Source: DSNY01 sp040752195
Lineage (GTDB): Bacteria > Pseudomonadota > Gammaproteobacteria > Burkholderiales > Burkholderiaceae_F
Direction: 5' to 3'
DNA length: 64,000 nt
Assembly: GCA_040752195.1 (NCBI GenBank)
Contig: JBFMFC010000002.1
Coordinates: 1 to 64,000, forward strand
This document shows positions 14,790 through 23,528 of this stretch, piece after piece. The stretch's first letter is position 1. Every line of letters starts with the position of its first letter. Made by a program: the position numbers and the translations under genes. A model generated the notes under the pieces. It was not told the origin of the DNA and made no database searches. It saw nothing but the letters and a program-made list of their open reading frames with translations.

Positions 14790-16587
14790 GCTCGTTGTCC
14801 AGCACCCAGCGCACGCCCCACGGCGCCAGCCGGTCGGTCGCGGGCGCGGTCGAGTAGATCGCTTCACCGGCCGGCATCGGCACGCCGATCGCGGCAGCGT
14901 CCTCGTCGGCCGGTAGATAGGCGTGCAGATGCAGGCGCGCGCCGCCGGCCGGCCAACCGACGTGCAGCAATCCCGGCGCGGCGATCTCGAAGCGGCCCGC
15001 GCCCGCCTGCGCAGCCAGCGCAGCGATGCGCCGCTGGCGCAGCGCGATGAGGTCGCGGTAGAACGCGAGCCATTGCGCGTGCGGCGCGCGTTCGCGCTCG
15101 GACCAGTCGAGCTTGCTGGCGGCAAAGGTAGCGACTGCGTTCGGATCGGGGATGCGGCTGCGCGCGGCAGCGTCGGCGAACGCGGCCATGCGGCCGAACT
15201 CGGCGCGGCGGCCGTTGCGCACCGCTTCGGCCAGCTCGGCGCCGAAGTCGCAGAAGAACAGGAACGGCGTACTCGCGCCCCACTCCTCGCCCATGAACAG
15301 CAGCGGCGGCGCCGGCGCCAGCAGCACGCAGGCCGCGAGCGCGCGCAGCTTGTGCGCGCTCGTCAACGCGACGAGCCGTTCGCCGAATGCGCGGTTGCCG
15401 ATCTGGTCGTGTGTCTGCAGGTAGTTCACGAAAGCGGCCGGCGGCAGCTGCGCGCTCGGCTCGCCGCGCGCTTGACCGCCGCGAAAGCGCGACCGCTCGC
15501 CCTGATAGACGAAGCCCTCGGCGAGCGCGCGGCCGAAGCGCGCGAGCGGATCGTCCGCGTAGTCGACGTAGTAGCCGTCGATCTCGCCGGTGGCGAGCAC
15601 GTGCGCGGCGTGGTGCAGATCGTCGTTGCATTGCGCGGTCGCGACGAGCGGGCGGCGATCCGCAGCGCGCGGGAGGTAGCGCGCTTCGTTGCGGTCGTTC
15701 TCGAGGATCAGGTGCACGTGGCGCTCGCGGCCGGGGCCGGCGCGGATCGCCCGCGCGATCTCCTCGACGATGTCGGGACGGCGCGCATCCGCGATCGCGT
15801 GCACGGCGTCGAGCCGCAGACCGTCGAAGTGAAACTCCTCGAGCCAGTACAGCGCGTTGTGAACGAAGAACGCGCGCACCGTGTCGACGCCGAAGTCGAT
15901 CGCCGCGCCCCACGGCGTGTGCCGCCGCTCGTCGAAGAACGGCTGCGCGTAAGCGTGCAGGTAGTTGCCGTCCGGGCCGAAGTGGTTGTAGACGACGTCG
16001 AGAAACACCATCAGTCCGAGCGCGTGCGCGGCGGCGACGAGCCGCTTCAGATCCTCGGGCGTTCCATACGCCGCCGCCGGCGCGAACGCAAGCACGCCGT
16101 CGTAGCCCCAGTTGCGCGTCCCGGCAAACGCCGCCACCGGCATCAGCTCGATCGCGGTGACGCCGAGCGCGGCGACATCGTCGAGCCGCTCGATCGCCGC
16201 AGCGAACGTCCCTGCCGGCGTAAAAGCACCGACGTGCAGCTCGTAGATCACGGCCTCGTGCCACGGCCGGCCGCGCCAGTCGTCGGGCCAGTCGAACGCA
16301 CGCGGGTCGGTGACGAGGCTCGGCCCGTGCACGCCTTCGGGGTTGCAGCGCGACGCCGGGTCGGGAACGACGAGTCGCCCGTCGATGCGATACGCGTAGC
16401 GCGTACGTGCATCGGCGCGCGCGGTCGTCGTCTCGTACCAGCCGCCGGCGAGCGCCCGCATCGGCAGCGCTTCGCCGTCGAGCAGCAGCAGGTCGACGCG
16501 CCGCGCGCTCGGCGCCCACAGGCGGAAGCGCACGCCGCCTTCGACGAGCGCCGCGCCGAACGGCATCGCGTGCGCGCGCGTGCTCAT
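14782..16587 (-). CDS. treZ: Malto-oligosyltrehalose trehalohydrolase TreZ
   Basis: This 601-residue GH13 hydrolase releases free trehalose from the maltooligosyltrehalose made by TreY. Its N-terminal beta domain reads FGAALVEGGVRFRLWAPSA. The barrel motifs are DVVYNHFGPDGNY, GLRLDAVHAI (nucleophile Asp), LILENDRNEARYL (acid/base Glu) and NYLQTHDQIGNRA; FMGEEWG follows. The length fits the family (about 580-620 aa). Start ATG 16587 overlaps the glgX stop (ATGA) and the end overlaps malQ-treY by 8 bp, so the three genes are translationally coupled. Confidence 0.95.
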   Translation of the reverse strand: MSTRAHAMPFGAALVEGGVRFRLWAPSARRVDLLLLDGEALPMRALAGGWYETTTARADARTRYAYRIDGRLVVPDPASRCNPEGVHGPSLVTDPRAFDWPDDWRGRPWHEAVIYELHVGAFTPAGTFAAAIERLDDVAALGVTAIELMPVAAFAGTRNWGYDGVLAFAPAAAYGTPEDLKRLVAAAHALGLMVFLDVVYNHFGPDGNYLHAYAQPFFDERRHTPWGAAIDFGVDTVRAFFVHNALYWLEEFHFDGLRLDAVHAIADARRPDIVEEIARAIRAGPGRERHVHLILENDRNEARYLPRAADRRPLVATAQCNDDLHHAAHVLATGEIDGYYVDYADDPLARFGRALAEGFVYQGERSRFRGGQARGEPSAQLPPAAFVNYLQTHDQIGNRAFGERLVALTSAHKLRALAACVLLAPAPPLLFMGEEWGASTPFLFFCDFGAELAEAVRNGRRAEFGRMAAFADAAARSRIPDPNAVATFAASKLDWSERERAPHAQWLAFYRDLIALRQRRIAALAAQAGAGRFEIAAPGLLHVGWPAGGARLHLHAYLPADEDAAAIGVPMPAGEAIYSTAPATDRLAPWGVRWVLDNEHG

Positions 16588-18737
16588 CCGGCGGGCGCCT
16601 GCAGCAGCGTCAGCACCGCGACCGCGCGCGCGGCGAGCGTGTACGCCGCGCCGGCATCGACCGCGCCGTCCTCGACCAGCCCGTCGCCGTACGCGGTGTC
16701 GAGTACGACCAGCCAGCGGCCGGCGCCGAGCCGCGCGGGGATCGTGAACTCGACCGGCTCGGCGCTGGCGTTGAACAGCAGCAGGAAGTCGTCGTCGGTG
16801 ACGGCGCGGCCGCGCGCATCGGTTTCGTTCAAACCGTGCCCCGACAGATACACGGCGAGCGCGCGCGCATGATCCGACTCCCACTCCCGCTGCGTCATCT
16901 CCTGTCCGTCCGGTCGCATCCAGACGATGTCCTTGATGTCGCTGCCGTACAGCGGCCGGCCCTGGAAAAAATCGCGCCGGCGGAACGTCGGGTGCGCGCG
17001 GCGCAGCGCGATCATCCGGCGCACGAACGCGAGCAGCCGTTCGCGTTCGGCGTCGAGCGACCAGTCGACCCAGCTCGTCTCGTTGTCCTGGCAATATGCG
17101 TTGTTGTTGCCGTTCTGCGTGCGGCCGATCTCGTCGCCGGCGGTGATCATCGGCACGCCCTGCGACAGCAGCAGCGTGGCGATGAAATTGCGTTGCTGCT
17201 GCGCGCGCAGGCGGTTGATCTGCGGATCGTCGGTCGGCCCTTCGACGCCGCAGTTCCACGACAGGTTGTTGTCGTGGCCGTCGCGGTTGTCTTCGCCGTT
17301 CGCTTCGTTGTGCTTGTGGTTGAATGAGACGAGGTCGCGTAGCGTGAAGCCGTCGTGCGCGGTGATGAAATTGATGCTCGCGTACGGGCGCCGCCCGCTG
17401 CGGCCGTACAGGTCGCTCGATCCGGTGAGCCGGCGCGCGAACTCGCCGATCAGCCCGCCGTCGCCTTTCCAGAATGCGCGCATCGTGTCGCGGTAGCGGT
17501 CGTTCCACTCGGCCCACCCGGGCGGGAAGTTGCCGACCTGATAGCCGCCTTCGCCGAGGTCCCACGGCTCGGCGATCAGCTTGACCCGGTTGAGCACCGG
17601 GTCCTGCAGGATGACGTCGAAGAACGCGCCCAGCCGGTCGACCTCGTGCAGTTCGCGCGCCAGTGCCGACGCCAGGTCGAAGCGGAAGCCGTCGACGTGC
17701 ATCTCGGTGACCCAGTAGCGCAGCGAATCCATGATCAGCTGCAGCACGCGCGGATGCCGCAGGTTGAGCGTGTTGCCGCAGCCGGTGTAGTCCATATAGC
17801 GGCGGCGGTCGCCTTCGACCAGCCGGTAGTACGACGCGTTGTCGATGCCGCGGAACTCGAGCGTGGGTCCCAGGTGGTCGCCCTCGGCGGTGTGGTTGTA
17901 GACGACGTCGAGGATGACCTCGATGCCGGCCGAGTGCAGCGCCTTGACCATCGCCTTGAATTCGGCGACCGGGTTGGCCGTGGCCGCGTAGCGCGGCTCG
18001 GGCGCGAAGTAGCCGAGCGTGTTGTAACCCCAGTAGTTGCGCAAGCCCATCTCGACCAGCCGGCGGTCGTCGACGAATGCGTGCACCGGCATCAGCTCGA
18101 CCGTCGTGACACCGAGCCGCTTCAGGTACTCGACGACCGGCGCGCTCGCCAGCCCCGCGTACGTTCCGCGCAGCGCGGGCGGCACGTCCGGGTGGCGCAT
18201 CGTGAAGCCGCGCACGTGCAGCTCGTAGATCACCATGTCGTTCCACGCGATCGCGGGCGGCCGGTCGTCGCCCCAGGTGAACGCGTTGTCGATGACCTGG
18301 CACTTGGGCATGCCGTGCGCGCTGTCGCGGCGGTCGAACGACAGATCCTCCTTCTTGTGGCCGACGATGTAGCCGTACAGCGCGTCGCTCCAGCGCAGCG
18401 CGCCGACCAGATTGCGCGCGTACGGATCGACCAGCAGCTTGTGCGGATTGAAGCGGTGGCCGTCGGTCGGGCGATATGGTCCGTGCACGCGGTAGCCGTA
18501 CAGCATCCCGGGGCGCGCCTCGGGCAGGTAGCCGTGCCATACGTCGTGCGTGCGCTCGGCGAGCGGCACACGCTGCAGCTCGCGCCGGCCCGCCGGATCG
18601 AAAATGCACAGCTCGACGCGCTCCGCGTGTTCGGAAAACAGCGCGAAGTTCACGCCCTCGCCGTCCCACGTCGCGCCGTGCGGAAACGACTTGCCCGGCC
18701 AGACGGCCGTGATGGGCGGGTGCGTGGCGTCCGACAT
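16584..18737 (-). CDS. glgX: Glycogen debranching enzyme GlgX
   Basis: This 717-residue GH13 isoamylase-type enzyme hydrolyses alpha-1,6 branches of glycogen and limit dextrins, supplying linear maltodextrins to MalQ-TreY-TreZ. An N-terminal CBM48 region (GVNFALFSEHAERVELCIFD) is followed by DVVYNHTAEGDHLGPT, GFRFDLASAL (nucleophile Asp), KLIAEPWDLGEGGYQVG (acid/base Glu) and NFITAHDGFTLRDLVS. The gene is first in the glgX-treZ-malQ/treY unit. Its start at ATG 18737 is preceded by a GAGGG-like site, and a nested inverted repeat lies at 18751-18778 in the leader. Confidence 0.95.
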   Translation of the reverse strand: MSDATHPPITAVWPGKSFPHGATWDGEGVNFALFSEHAERVELCIFDPAGRRELQRVPLAERTHDVWHGYLPEARPGMLYGYRVHGPYRPTDGHRFNPHKLLVDPYARNLVGALRWSDALYGYIVGHKKEDLSFDRRDSAHGMPKCQVIDNAFTWGDDRPPAIAWNDMVIYELHVRGFTMRHPDVPPALRGTYAGLASAPVVEYLKRLGVTTVELMPVHAFVDDRRLVEMGLRNYWGYNTLGYFAPEPRYAATANPVAEFKAMVKALHSAGIEVILDVVYNHTAEGDHLGPTLEFRGIDNASYYRLVEGDRRRYMDYTGCGNTLNLRHPRVLQLIMDSLRYWVTEMHVDGFRFDLASALARELHEVDRLGAFFDVILQDPVLNRVKLIAEPWDLGEGGYQVGNFPPGWAEWNDRYRDTMRAFWKGDGGLIGEFARRLTGSSDLYGRSGRRPYASINFITAHDGFTLRDLVSFNHKHNEANGEDNRDGHDNNLSWNCGVEGPTDDPQINRLRAQQQRNFIATLLLSQGVPMITAGDEIGRTQNGNNNAYCQDNETSWVDWSLDAERERLLAFVRRMIALRRAHPTFRRRDFFQGRPLYGSDIKDIVWMRPDGQEMTQREWESDHARALAVYLSGHGLNETDARGRAVTDDDFLLLFNASAEPVEFTIPARLGAGRWLVVLDTAYGDGLVEDGAVDAGAAYTLAARAVAVLTLLQAPAG

Positions 18738-18750
18738 GCGTCATCCCTCT

Positions 18751-18778
18751 GACAGCCTCGAGACGTCGAGACGCTGTC
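18751..18778. promoter_or_regulatory. Nested inverted repeat in the glgX leader
   Basis: GACAGC (18751-18756) and GCTGTC (18773-18778) form an outer inverted repeat around an inner one, CTCGA (18757-18761) and TCGAG (18766-18770). It sits 14 bp upstream of the glgX ATG, in the 378-bp divergent region between glgX and otsA. It could be a regulator site or an RNA hairpin near the glgX ribosome-binding site. The rest of 18738-19115 shows no gene and no convincing -35/-10 pair. Confidence 0.35.
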
Positions 18779-19115
18779 TCTATGCGATCGATCGCCGAAG
18801 TCTACGGAGATTGCCCGGCCGGCATGCCCGTGCAGTCGCGTACGTGCACGCCGAAGCGAACGCATGCTGCACGGCGCCGGAACGATCGGATCGCGCTTTC
18901 GTGCTAGGTGTTTTACGTACGCGCTGTCGCGAACGCGGCGCAGTGCCGATCCGTTTAAAGTCTCGCGGGCCGCGCCTGATCCTCCCCAGGCCGAGCCGGC
19001 CGGTCGTCAATCCCATCGGCCGCCCTCTTCCGCGAACCCGCGCCGGTGTCCCCAGCGCGGGTCTGCGAACGCAGGCGGATGCGCGTTTGCGTCGCCCGCG
19101 GATGACCCGCATCCG

Positions 19116-21347
19116 ATGTTTCGAACCTTGCGCCTCTCGCTTCGTTTTCTTCTGCCGCTGCTCGCCGCGCTGTTCGCGCTCGCCTACCTGTCGATGCCGC
19201 TCGTCGACGCGTTGACGCTACGCTGGTTCGTCCGCGACCTGGACATCCGCTCGGCCTTGGTCGCTCGCACGCTCGACCAGCAGCTCGCGGAGCTCGCCGC
19301 GGCGAAGTCGACCGCCCGCATCGACGCCCTGCTCGAGCGCGCGGCGGCCGACGAGCGATTGTTCGCACTCGGTCTGTGCGACGCCGACAAGCGGCTGGTG
19401 CGCAAGACGCAACGTTTTCCGGCGGCGGTCGACTGCGCTGTCCGCGAGCGCGTCGAACCGGGCACCGGCTTCGTGCTCGAGTTGCCGAGCGGGCCGCTGC
19501 ACGTCTCCGTCGCCGACGTGCCGCACGACGGCGAACCCGTCGCTTCACTGGTGATGCTGCACGACATGAGCTTCGTGCAGCGACGCAGCGCCGACACGCG
19601 CAAGTACATCGTGTCGCTGTTCACGGTCATGGGGCTCGCGGTCGCGCTGATCACGGTCGCGGTCGCGCATCTGAGCTGGCGCGGCTGGGTGGCCGGCGTG
19701 CGGGCGATGCTGCGCGGCGAGGGCGTGATCCGTCCGTTTTCGCAGCCGCGCCCCGAGTTGCAGCCGCTGGTCGGCGACCTGCGCGCATTGCTGCGCGACA
19801 TGCAGAACGAGCGGCGCGAGCAGGACGCGACGACGCTGCGGTGGAATCCGGAGGCACTGCGCCGGCTGCTGAAGGACCAGTTCTCCGGCGACGAGGTGAT
19901 CCTCGTGTCCAACCGCGAGCCCTACATCCACGTCCGCTCGGCGCAGGGCATCCAGGTGCAGCGGCCGGCGAGCGGCCTGGTGACCGCGGTCGAGCCCGTG
20001 ATGCGCGCGTGCTCGGGCACGTGGATCGCTCACGGCGGCGGCTCGGCCGATCGCGACACGGCCGACGCGGCCGGTCGCGTGCGCGTGCCGCCGGCGGATC
20101 CGTCGTACACGCTGCGCCGGATCTGGCTCACGAAAGCCGAAGAGAAGGGCTACTACTACGGCTTCGCCAACGAGGGTCTGTGGCCGCTGTGCCATATCGC
20201 ACACGTTCGGCCGGTGTTCCGCAGCGATGACTGGGAGCAGTACCGCGCGGTCAACGAGCGTTTCGCCGAGGCGGTCGTCGAGGAGGCGCACACGGACGAC
20301 CCCGTCGTCCTGATCCAGGACTACCACTTCGCGCTGCTGCCGCGCCTGGTGCGCGAACGGTTGCCGCGCGCGACCATCATCACTTTCTGGCACATCCCGT
20401 GGCCGAACCCGGAATCGTTCGGCATCTGCCCGTGGCGCGGCGAGATCCTCGACGGCCTGCTCGGCAGCACGATCCTGGGATTTCACACGCGCTACCACTG
20501 CAACAATTTCCTGCAGACGGTCGACCGCTTCCTCGAGGCGCGAATCGAGTACGAAAGCTCGACCGTGTCCTTCGGCGGGCACCTGACGCAGGTCGAGAGC
20601 TATCCGATCTCGATCGCGTGGCCGGAGGGGCACGACGACGAGCCGGCCGCCGCCGCGCGCGCGCGCATCCGGCGCGCGCTCGGCATCGACGACGAGCAGC
20701 TGCTCGGCCTCGGCGTGGATCGGCTCGACTACACGAAGGGGATCGTCGAGCGGATGCGCGCGGTCGAGCGGCTGTTCGAGCTGCACCCGCAGTGGCTCGG
20801 CCGCTTCACCTTCGTGCAGATCGCCGCCCCGTCGCGTTCGTCGCTCGACGAGTACCAGCGCTTCGAGGCGCAGGTCCGCGCAACCGCGGCGCAGGTCAAT
20901 GCGCGCTTCGGCGACGCCACGTGGCAGCCGATCAGGCTGCTGGTCGAGCATCACGACGCCGAGTCGGTGCGCGCGCACTACCGCGCATGCGACGTATGCA
21001 TGGTGACGAGCCTGCACGACGGCATGAACCTGGTCGCCAAGGAGTTCGTCGCCGCGCGCGACGACGAACGCGGCACGCTGATCCTGAGCCAGTTCGCCGG
21101 CGCGTCGCGCGAACTGCACGAGGCGCTGATCGTCAATCCGTACCACATCGAGCAGGTCGCCGAGGCGCTGCATCGGGCGCTGGCGATGCCGGCTAGCGAG
21201 CAGCGCGAGCGCATGGCGAGCCTGCGCCAGCTCGTTCGCGAGTTCAACGTGTATCGCTGGGCCGGCCGCATGCTGCTCGACGCGGCGCGGCTGCGCCGGC
21301 GCGAGCGCATCGCCGCGCGCATCGGCGAGCGGAGTGAGGCCGCATGA
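19116..21347 (+). CDS. otsA: Membrane-anchored trehalose-6-phosphate synthase (GT20) with N-terminal extracytoplasmic domain
   Basis: The 743-residue protein has TM1 at about residues 5-27 (LRFLLPLLAALFALAYLSMP), an extracytoplasmic stretch of about 135 residues, TM2 at about 163-186 (FTVMGLAVALITVAVAHL), a linker to about 250, then a GT20 domain from about 258. GT20 motifs are VSNREPYIH, IQDYHFALLP, FWHIPWPNPE, GVDRLDYTKG and DGMNLVAKEF, matching the OtsA nucleotide-sugar and Glc6P-binding residues (DYH Asp, RLDYTK Arg/Lys). It should make trehalose-6-phosphate from UDP-glucose and glucose-6-phosphate. E. coli OtsA (474 aa) has no membrane part. Start ATG 19116 begins the signal-anchor; longer in-frame options lack support. 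The otsB start overlaps its stop (ATGA). The sequence is divergent, so related GT20 acceptors cannot be excluded. Confidence 0.88.
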   Translation: MFRTLRLSLRFLLPLLAALFALAYLSMPLVDALTLRWFVRDLDIRSALVARTLDQQLAELAAAKSTARIDALLERAAADERLFALGLCDADKRLVRKTQRFPAAVDCAVRERVEPGTGFVLELPSGPLHVSVADVPHDGEPVASLVMLHDMSFVQRRSADTRKYIVSLFTVMGLAVALITVAVAHLSWRGWVAGVRAMLRGEGVIRPFSQPRPELQPLVGDLRALLRDMQNERREQDATTLRWNPEALRRLLKDQFSGDEVILVSNREPYIHVRSAQGIQVQRPASGLVTAVEPVMRACSGTWIAHGGGSADRDTADAAGRVRVPPADPSYTLRRIWLTKAEEKGYYYGFANEGLWPLCHIAHVRPVFRSDDWEQYRAVNERFAEAVVEEAHTDDPVVLIQDYHFALLPRLVRERLPRATIITFWHIPWPNPESFGICPWRGEILDGLLGSTILGFHTRYHCNNFLQTVDRFLEARIEYESSTVSFGGHLTQVESYPISIAWPEGHDDEPAAAARARIRRALGIDDEQLLGLGVDRLDYTKGIVERMRAVERLFELHPQWLGRFTFVQIAAPSRSSLDEYQRFEAQVRATAAQVNARFGDATWQPIRLLVEHHDAESVRAHYRACDVCMVTSLHDGMNLVAKEFVAARDDERGTLILSQFAGASRELHEALIVNPYHIEQVAEALHRALAMPASEQRERMASLRQLVREFNVYRWAGRMLLDAARLRRRERIAARIGERSEAA

Positions 21348-22135
21348 AGCATCTGCTGGGCGCCGAAGGGCAGGAGTCGCTGCGCGGGCTCGCCGGCGCG
21401 CGCGCCCTGTTCGCATTCGACTTCGACGGAACGCTCGCGCCGATCGTCGCGCGGCCGCCGGATGCGCGCGCCGCCATCGGCGTGCGTCAGCGGCTCGCAC
21501 TGCTCGCGCAACGCGCGCCGGTGGCGGTGGTCTCCGGCCGCAGCCTTGCCGACCTGCGCGAACGCATTCCGGTCGAGGTCCGGCACTGCATCGGCAACCA
21601 CGGCAACGAGGGGCTGCCCGAAGCGCCCGATCCCGCGACCCTGCATGCCGTCTGCCGCCGCTGGATCGCGCAGCTCGACGCCGCGCTCGCCGACGCGCCG
21701 TCGTCTGGCATCGTCGTCGAGGACAAGCGCCTGACGCTGTCGGTGCACTACCGGCTCGCGCGCGATCGCGAGCAGGCGTCGCGCGAGCTGGCGCAGATCG
21801 TGCAGCGTCTCGATCCGGCGCCCCGCGTGATCGGCGGCAAGCTCGTGCTGAACCTCCTGCCGCCGGGCGCGCGCACCAAGTTCGAGGCGCTCGACGCCCT
21901 CGCGCGTCGCGAGGGCGCGCAACGCGTGCTGTTCGTCGGCGACGACGAGACCGACGAACTCGTCTTCGCGCAGGCGCCGGCGCACTGGATCACGGTTCGC
22001 GTCGAGCTGGATCGGGCCAGCCGCGCGCACTACTTCATCCACCGGCAATCCGAGATCGTGATGCTGCTGGACCAGTTGCTGCAGCTGCCACGCGCACGCC
22101 TCGCGCGCGACGGCGACGACGGAGCACGGCGATGA
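21344..22135 (+). CDS. otsB: Trehalose-6-phosphate phosphatase OtsB
   Basis: This 263-residue HAD-superfamily phosphatase dephosphorylates trehalose-6-phosphate; E. coli OtsB is 266 aa. HAD motif I is DFDGTLAP with nucleophile Asp26 and acid/base Asp28. VAVVSGRSLADL provides motif II, GGKLVLNLLPPG the conserved lysine region, and FVGDDETDELVF motif IV. Its start overlaps the otsA stop (ATGA) and its stop overlaps the mscS start (ATGA), so the three genes are coupled. Confidence 0.95.
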   Translation: MKHLLGAEGQESLRGLAGARALFAFDFDGTLAPIVARPPDARAAIGVRQRLALLAQRAPVAVVSGRSLADLRERIPVEVRHCIGNHGNEGLPEAPDPATLHAVCRRWIAQLDAALADAPSSGIVVEDKRLTLSVHYRLARDREQASRELAQIVQRLDPAPRVIGGKLVLNLLPPGARTKFEALDALARREGAQRVLFVGDDETDELVFAQAPAHWITVRVELDRASRAHYFIHRQSEIVMLLDQLLQLPRARLARDGDDGARR

Positions 22136-23001
22136 TCGACTGGACGAATGTCGAATGGCTGCGGCCGTGGTGGCCGGAGCTGAAGTCCGCACTGAAGGTG
22201 CTCGCGATCCTCGCCGGTGCGTGGGTCGTGCACGCGGTGATCGCGCGGCTGCTCGGACGGGTGCGCCGCGCCGCCGCCGCGCGCGCCGCCGACGTCGAAA
22301 GCTCCAAGTGGATCGAAACGATCGGCCGCGTGCTGCGCTACACCGCGTCGATCGTGATCGGGCTGATCGCCGCGATGCTCGCGCTCAACGAGCTGGGCGT
22401 GTCGATCGCGCCGATCCTGGGTGCCGCGGGCGTCGTGGGACTGGCGGTCGGCTTCGGCGCGCAGAGCCTGATCAAGGACTACTTCACCGGCTTTTTCCTG
22501 CTCGTCGAGAACCAGATCCGCGTCGGCGATGTCGTCGAAGTCGCCGGCAAGAGCGGCTTCGTCGAGGAAGTGACGCTGCGGCGCGTGAAGCTGCGCGGCT
22601 ACGACGGCGCGGTTCACTACGTCGCCAACGGGCTGATCACGACGGTGACGAACCTGTCGACCGAGTTCGCATTTGCGGTGATGGACATCGGCATCTCGTA
22701 CCGCTCGAGCATCGGCGCCGCGTTCGACGCGCTGCGCCGCGTGGCCGCCGACCTGCGCGCCGACCGGGAGTTCGCCCCGCGCATCCTCGAGGACCTGCAG
22801 ATCGCAGGTGTGGACAGCCTCGCCGACTCGGCGGTCGTCATCAAGTGTCGCATCAAGGTGATGCCGCTCGAGCAGTGGAACGTCCGGCGCGAGTTCCTGC
22901 GACGGGCGAAGGAAGCCTTCGACGCTGCCGGCATCGAGATCCCGTTTCCCCACCGGACGATCTACTTCGGCCCGCCCGCCGCGCCGGGCGGCGCGCGCTA
23001 G
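22132..23001 (+). CDS. mscS: MscS-family small-conductance mechanosensitive channel
   Basis: The 289-residue inner-membrane channel has TM1 (residues about 17-39), TM2 (about 62-84) and the pore helix LGAAGVVGLAVGFGAQSLIKDYFTGF, split here as LGAAGVVGLAVGFG and AQSLIKDYF (about 96-120), the Gly/Ala-packed TM3 of MscS. The beta domain begins at VENQIRVGDVVEVAGKSG, with an alpha/beta C-terminal domain after it. The length matches E. coli MscS (286 aa). ATG 22132 overlaps the otsB stop. A channel that releases solutes on hypo-osmotic shock, cotranscribed with trehalose synthesis genes, fits osmotic control. Confidence 0.92.
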   Translation: MIDWTNVEWLRPWWPELKSALKVLAILAGAWVVHAVIARLLGRVRRAAAARAADVESSKWIETIGRVLRYTASIVIGLIAAMLALNELGVSIAPILGAAGVVGLAVGFGAQSLIKDYFTGFFLLVENQIRVGDVVEVAGKSGFVEEVTLRRVKLRGYDGAVHYVANGLITTVTNLSTEFAFAVMDIGISYRSSIGAAFDALRRVAADLRADREFAPRILEDLQIAGVDSLADSAVVIKCRIKVMPLEQWNVRREFLRRAKEAFDAAGIEIPFPHRTIYFGPPAAPGGAR

Positions 23002-23014
23002 AGTCAGCCAGGCA

Positions 23015-23404
23015 TCAGTCCGAAGGCATCGTGTAGGTCATCACGGACAGCACCGCGCCCTGCGGGTCGCGGAGCACGGCCATACGGCCGACGCCGGGCA
23101 CTTCCATGACGGGCACCAGCACCGTGCCGCCGAGCGACTGCGCGAGCGCGACCGTATCCTCGACTTTGTCGACGGTCACGTAGCAGCCCCAGTGCGGCGG
23201 CGTCGGCGGTGCATCGGCCGGGATCCGCATGATCCCGCCGACCGAATCTTCGCCGACCTGCACCGTCGTGTAGGGCCCATCCGGCATGTCGAACTGCTTC
23301 GTGCCCCATCCGAACAGCTTCGTGTAGAAGCGCTTCGCCGCCTCCACGTCGGTGGTCATTAGCTCGCACCAGCTGAACGCGCCATGCGCTTTCCAGACGT
23401 CCAT
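23015..23404 (-). CDS. VOC-family (glyoxalase-like) protein
   Basis: This 129-residue protein has the vicinal-oxygen-chelate fold signature: HGAFSWCELMTTDVEAAKRFYTKLFGWG at the N-terminus (here HGAFSWCEL and RFYTKLFGW) and VLRDPQGAVLSVM near the C-terminus. It resembles the CFP30-type VOC proteins rather than glyoxalase I. Substrate and metal are unknown. ATG 23404 is preferred over the GTG three bases upstream because AAAGGAGG lies at about 23411-23418. It is convergent with mscS, 13 bp apart. Confidence 0.82.
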   Translation of the reverse strand: MDVWKAHGAFSWCELMTTDVEAAKRFYTKLFGWGTKQFDMPDGPYTTVQVGEDSVGGIMRIPADAPPTPPHWGCYVTVDKVEDTVALAQSLGGTVLVPVMEVPGVGRMAVLRDPQGAVLSVMTYTMPSD

Positions 23405-23528
23405 CACCGCCTCCTTTGCGATACAGCCGACCCGGCTGTCGCGGACAGTCTCGGCAATCCACCGCGAACGGACAACGGCGGCGCGACGAACCGGTGCTGC
23501 GATGACGCGGAAGCGCGATTGCGGCGGC

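Noticed and set aside
18864..19115. Longer N-terminus for the trehalose-6-phosphate synthase
   Set aside because: The additional residues have no domain character, and a signal-anchor begins naturally at ATG 19116.
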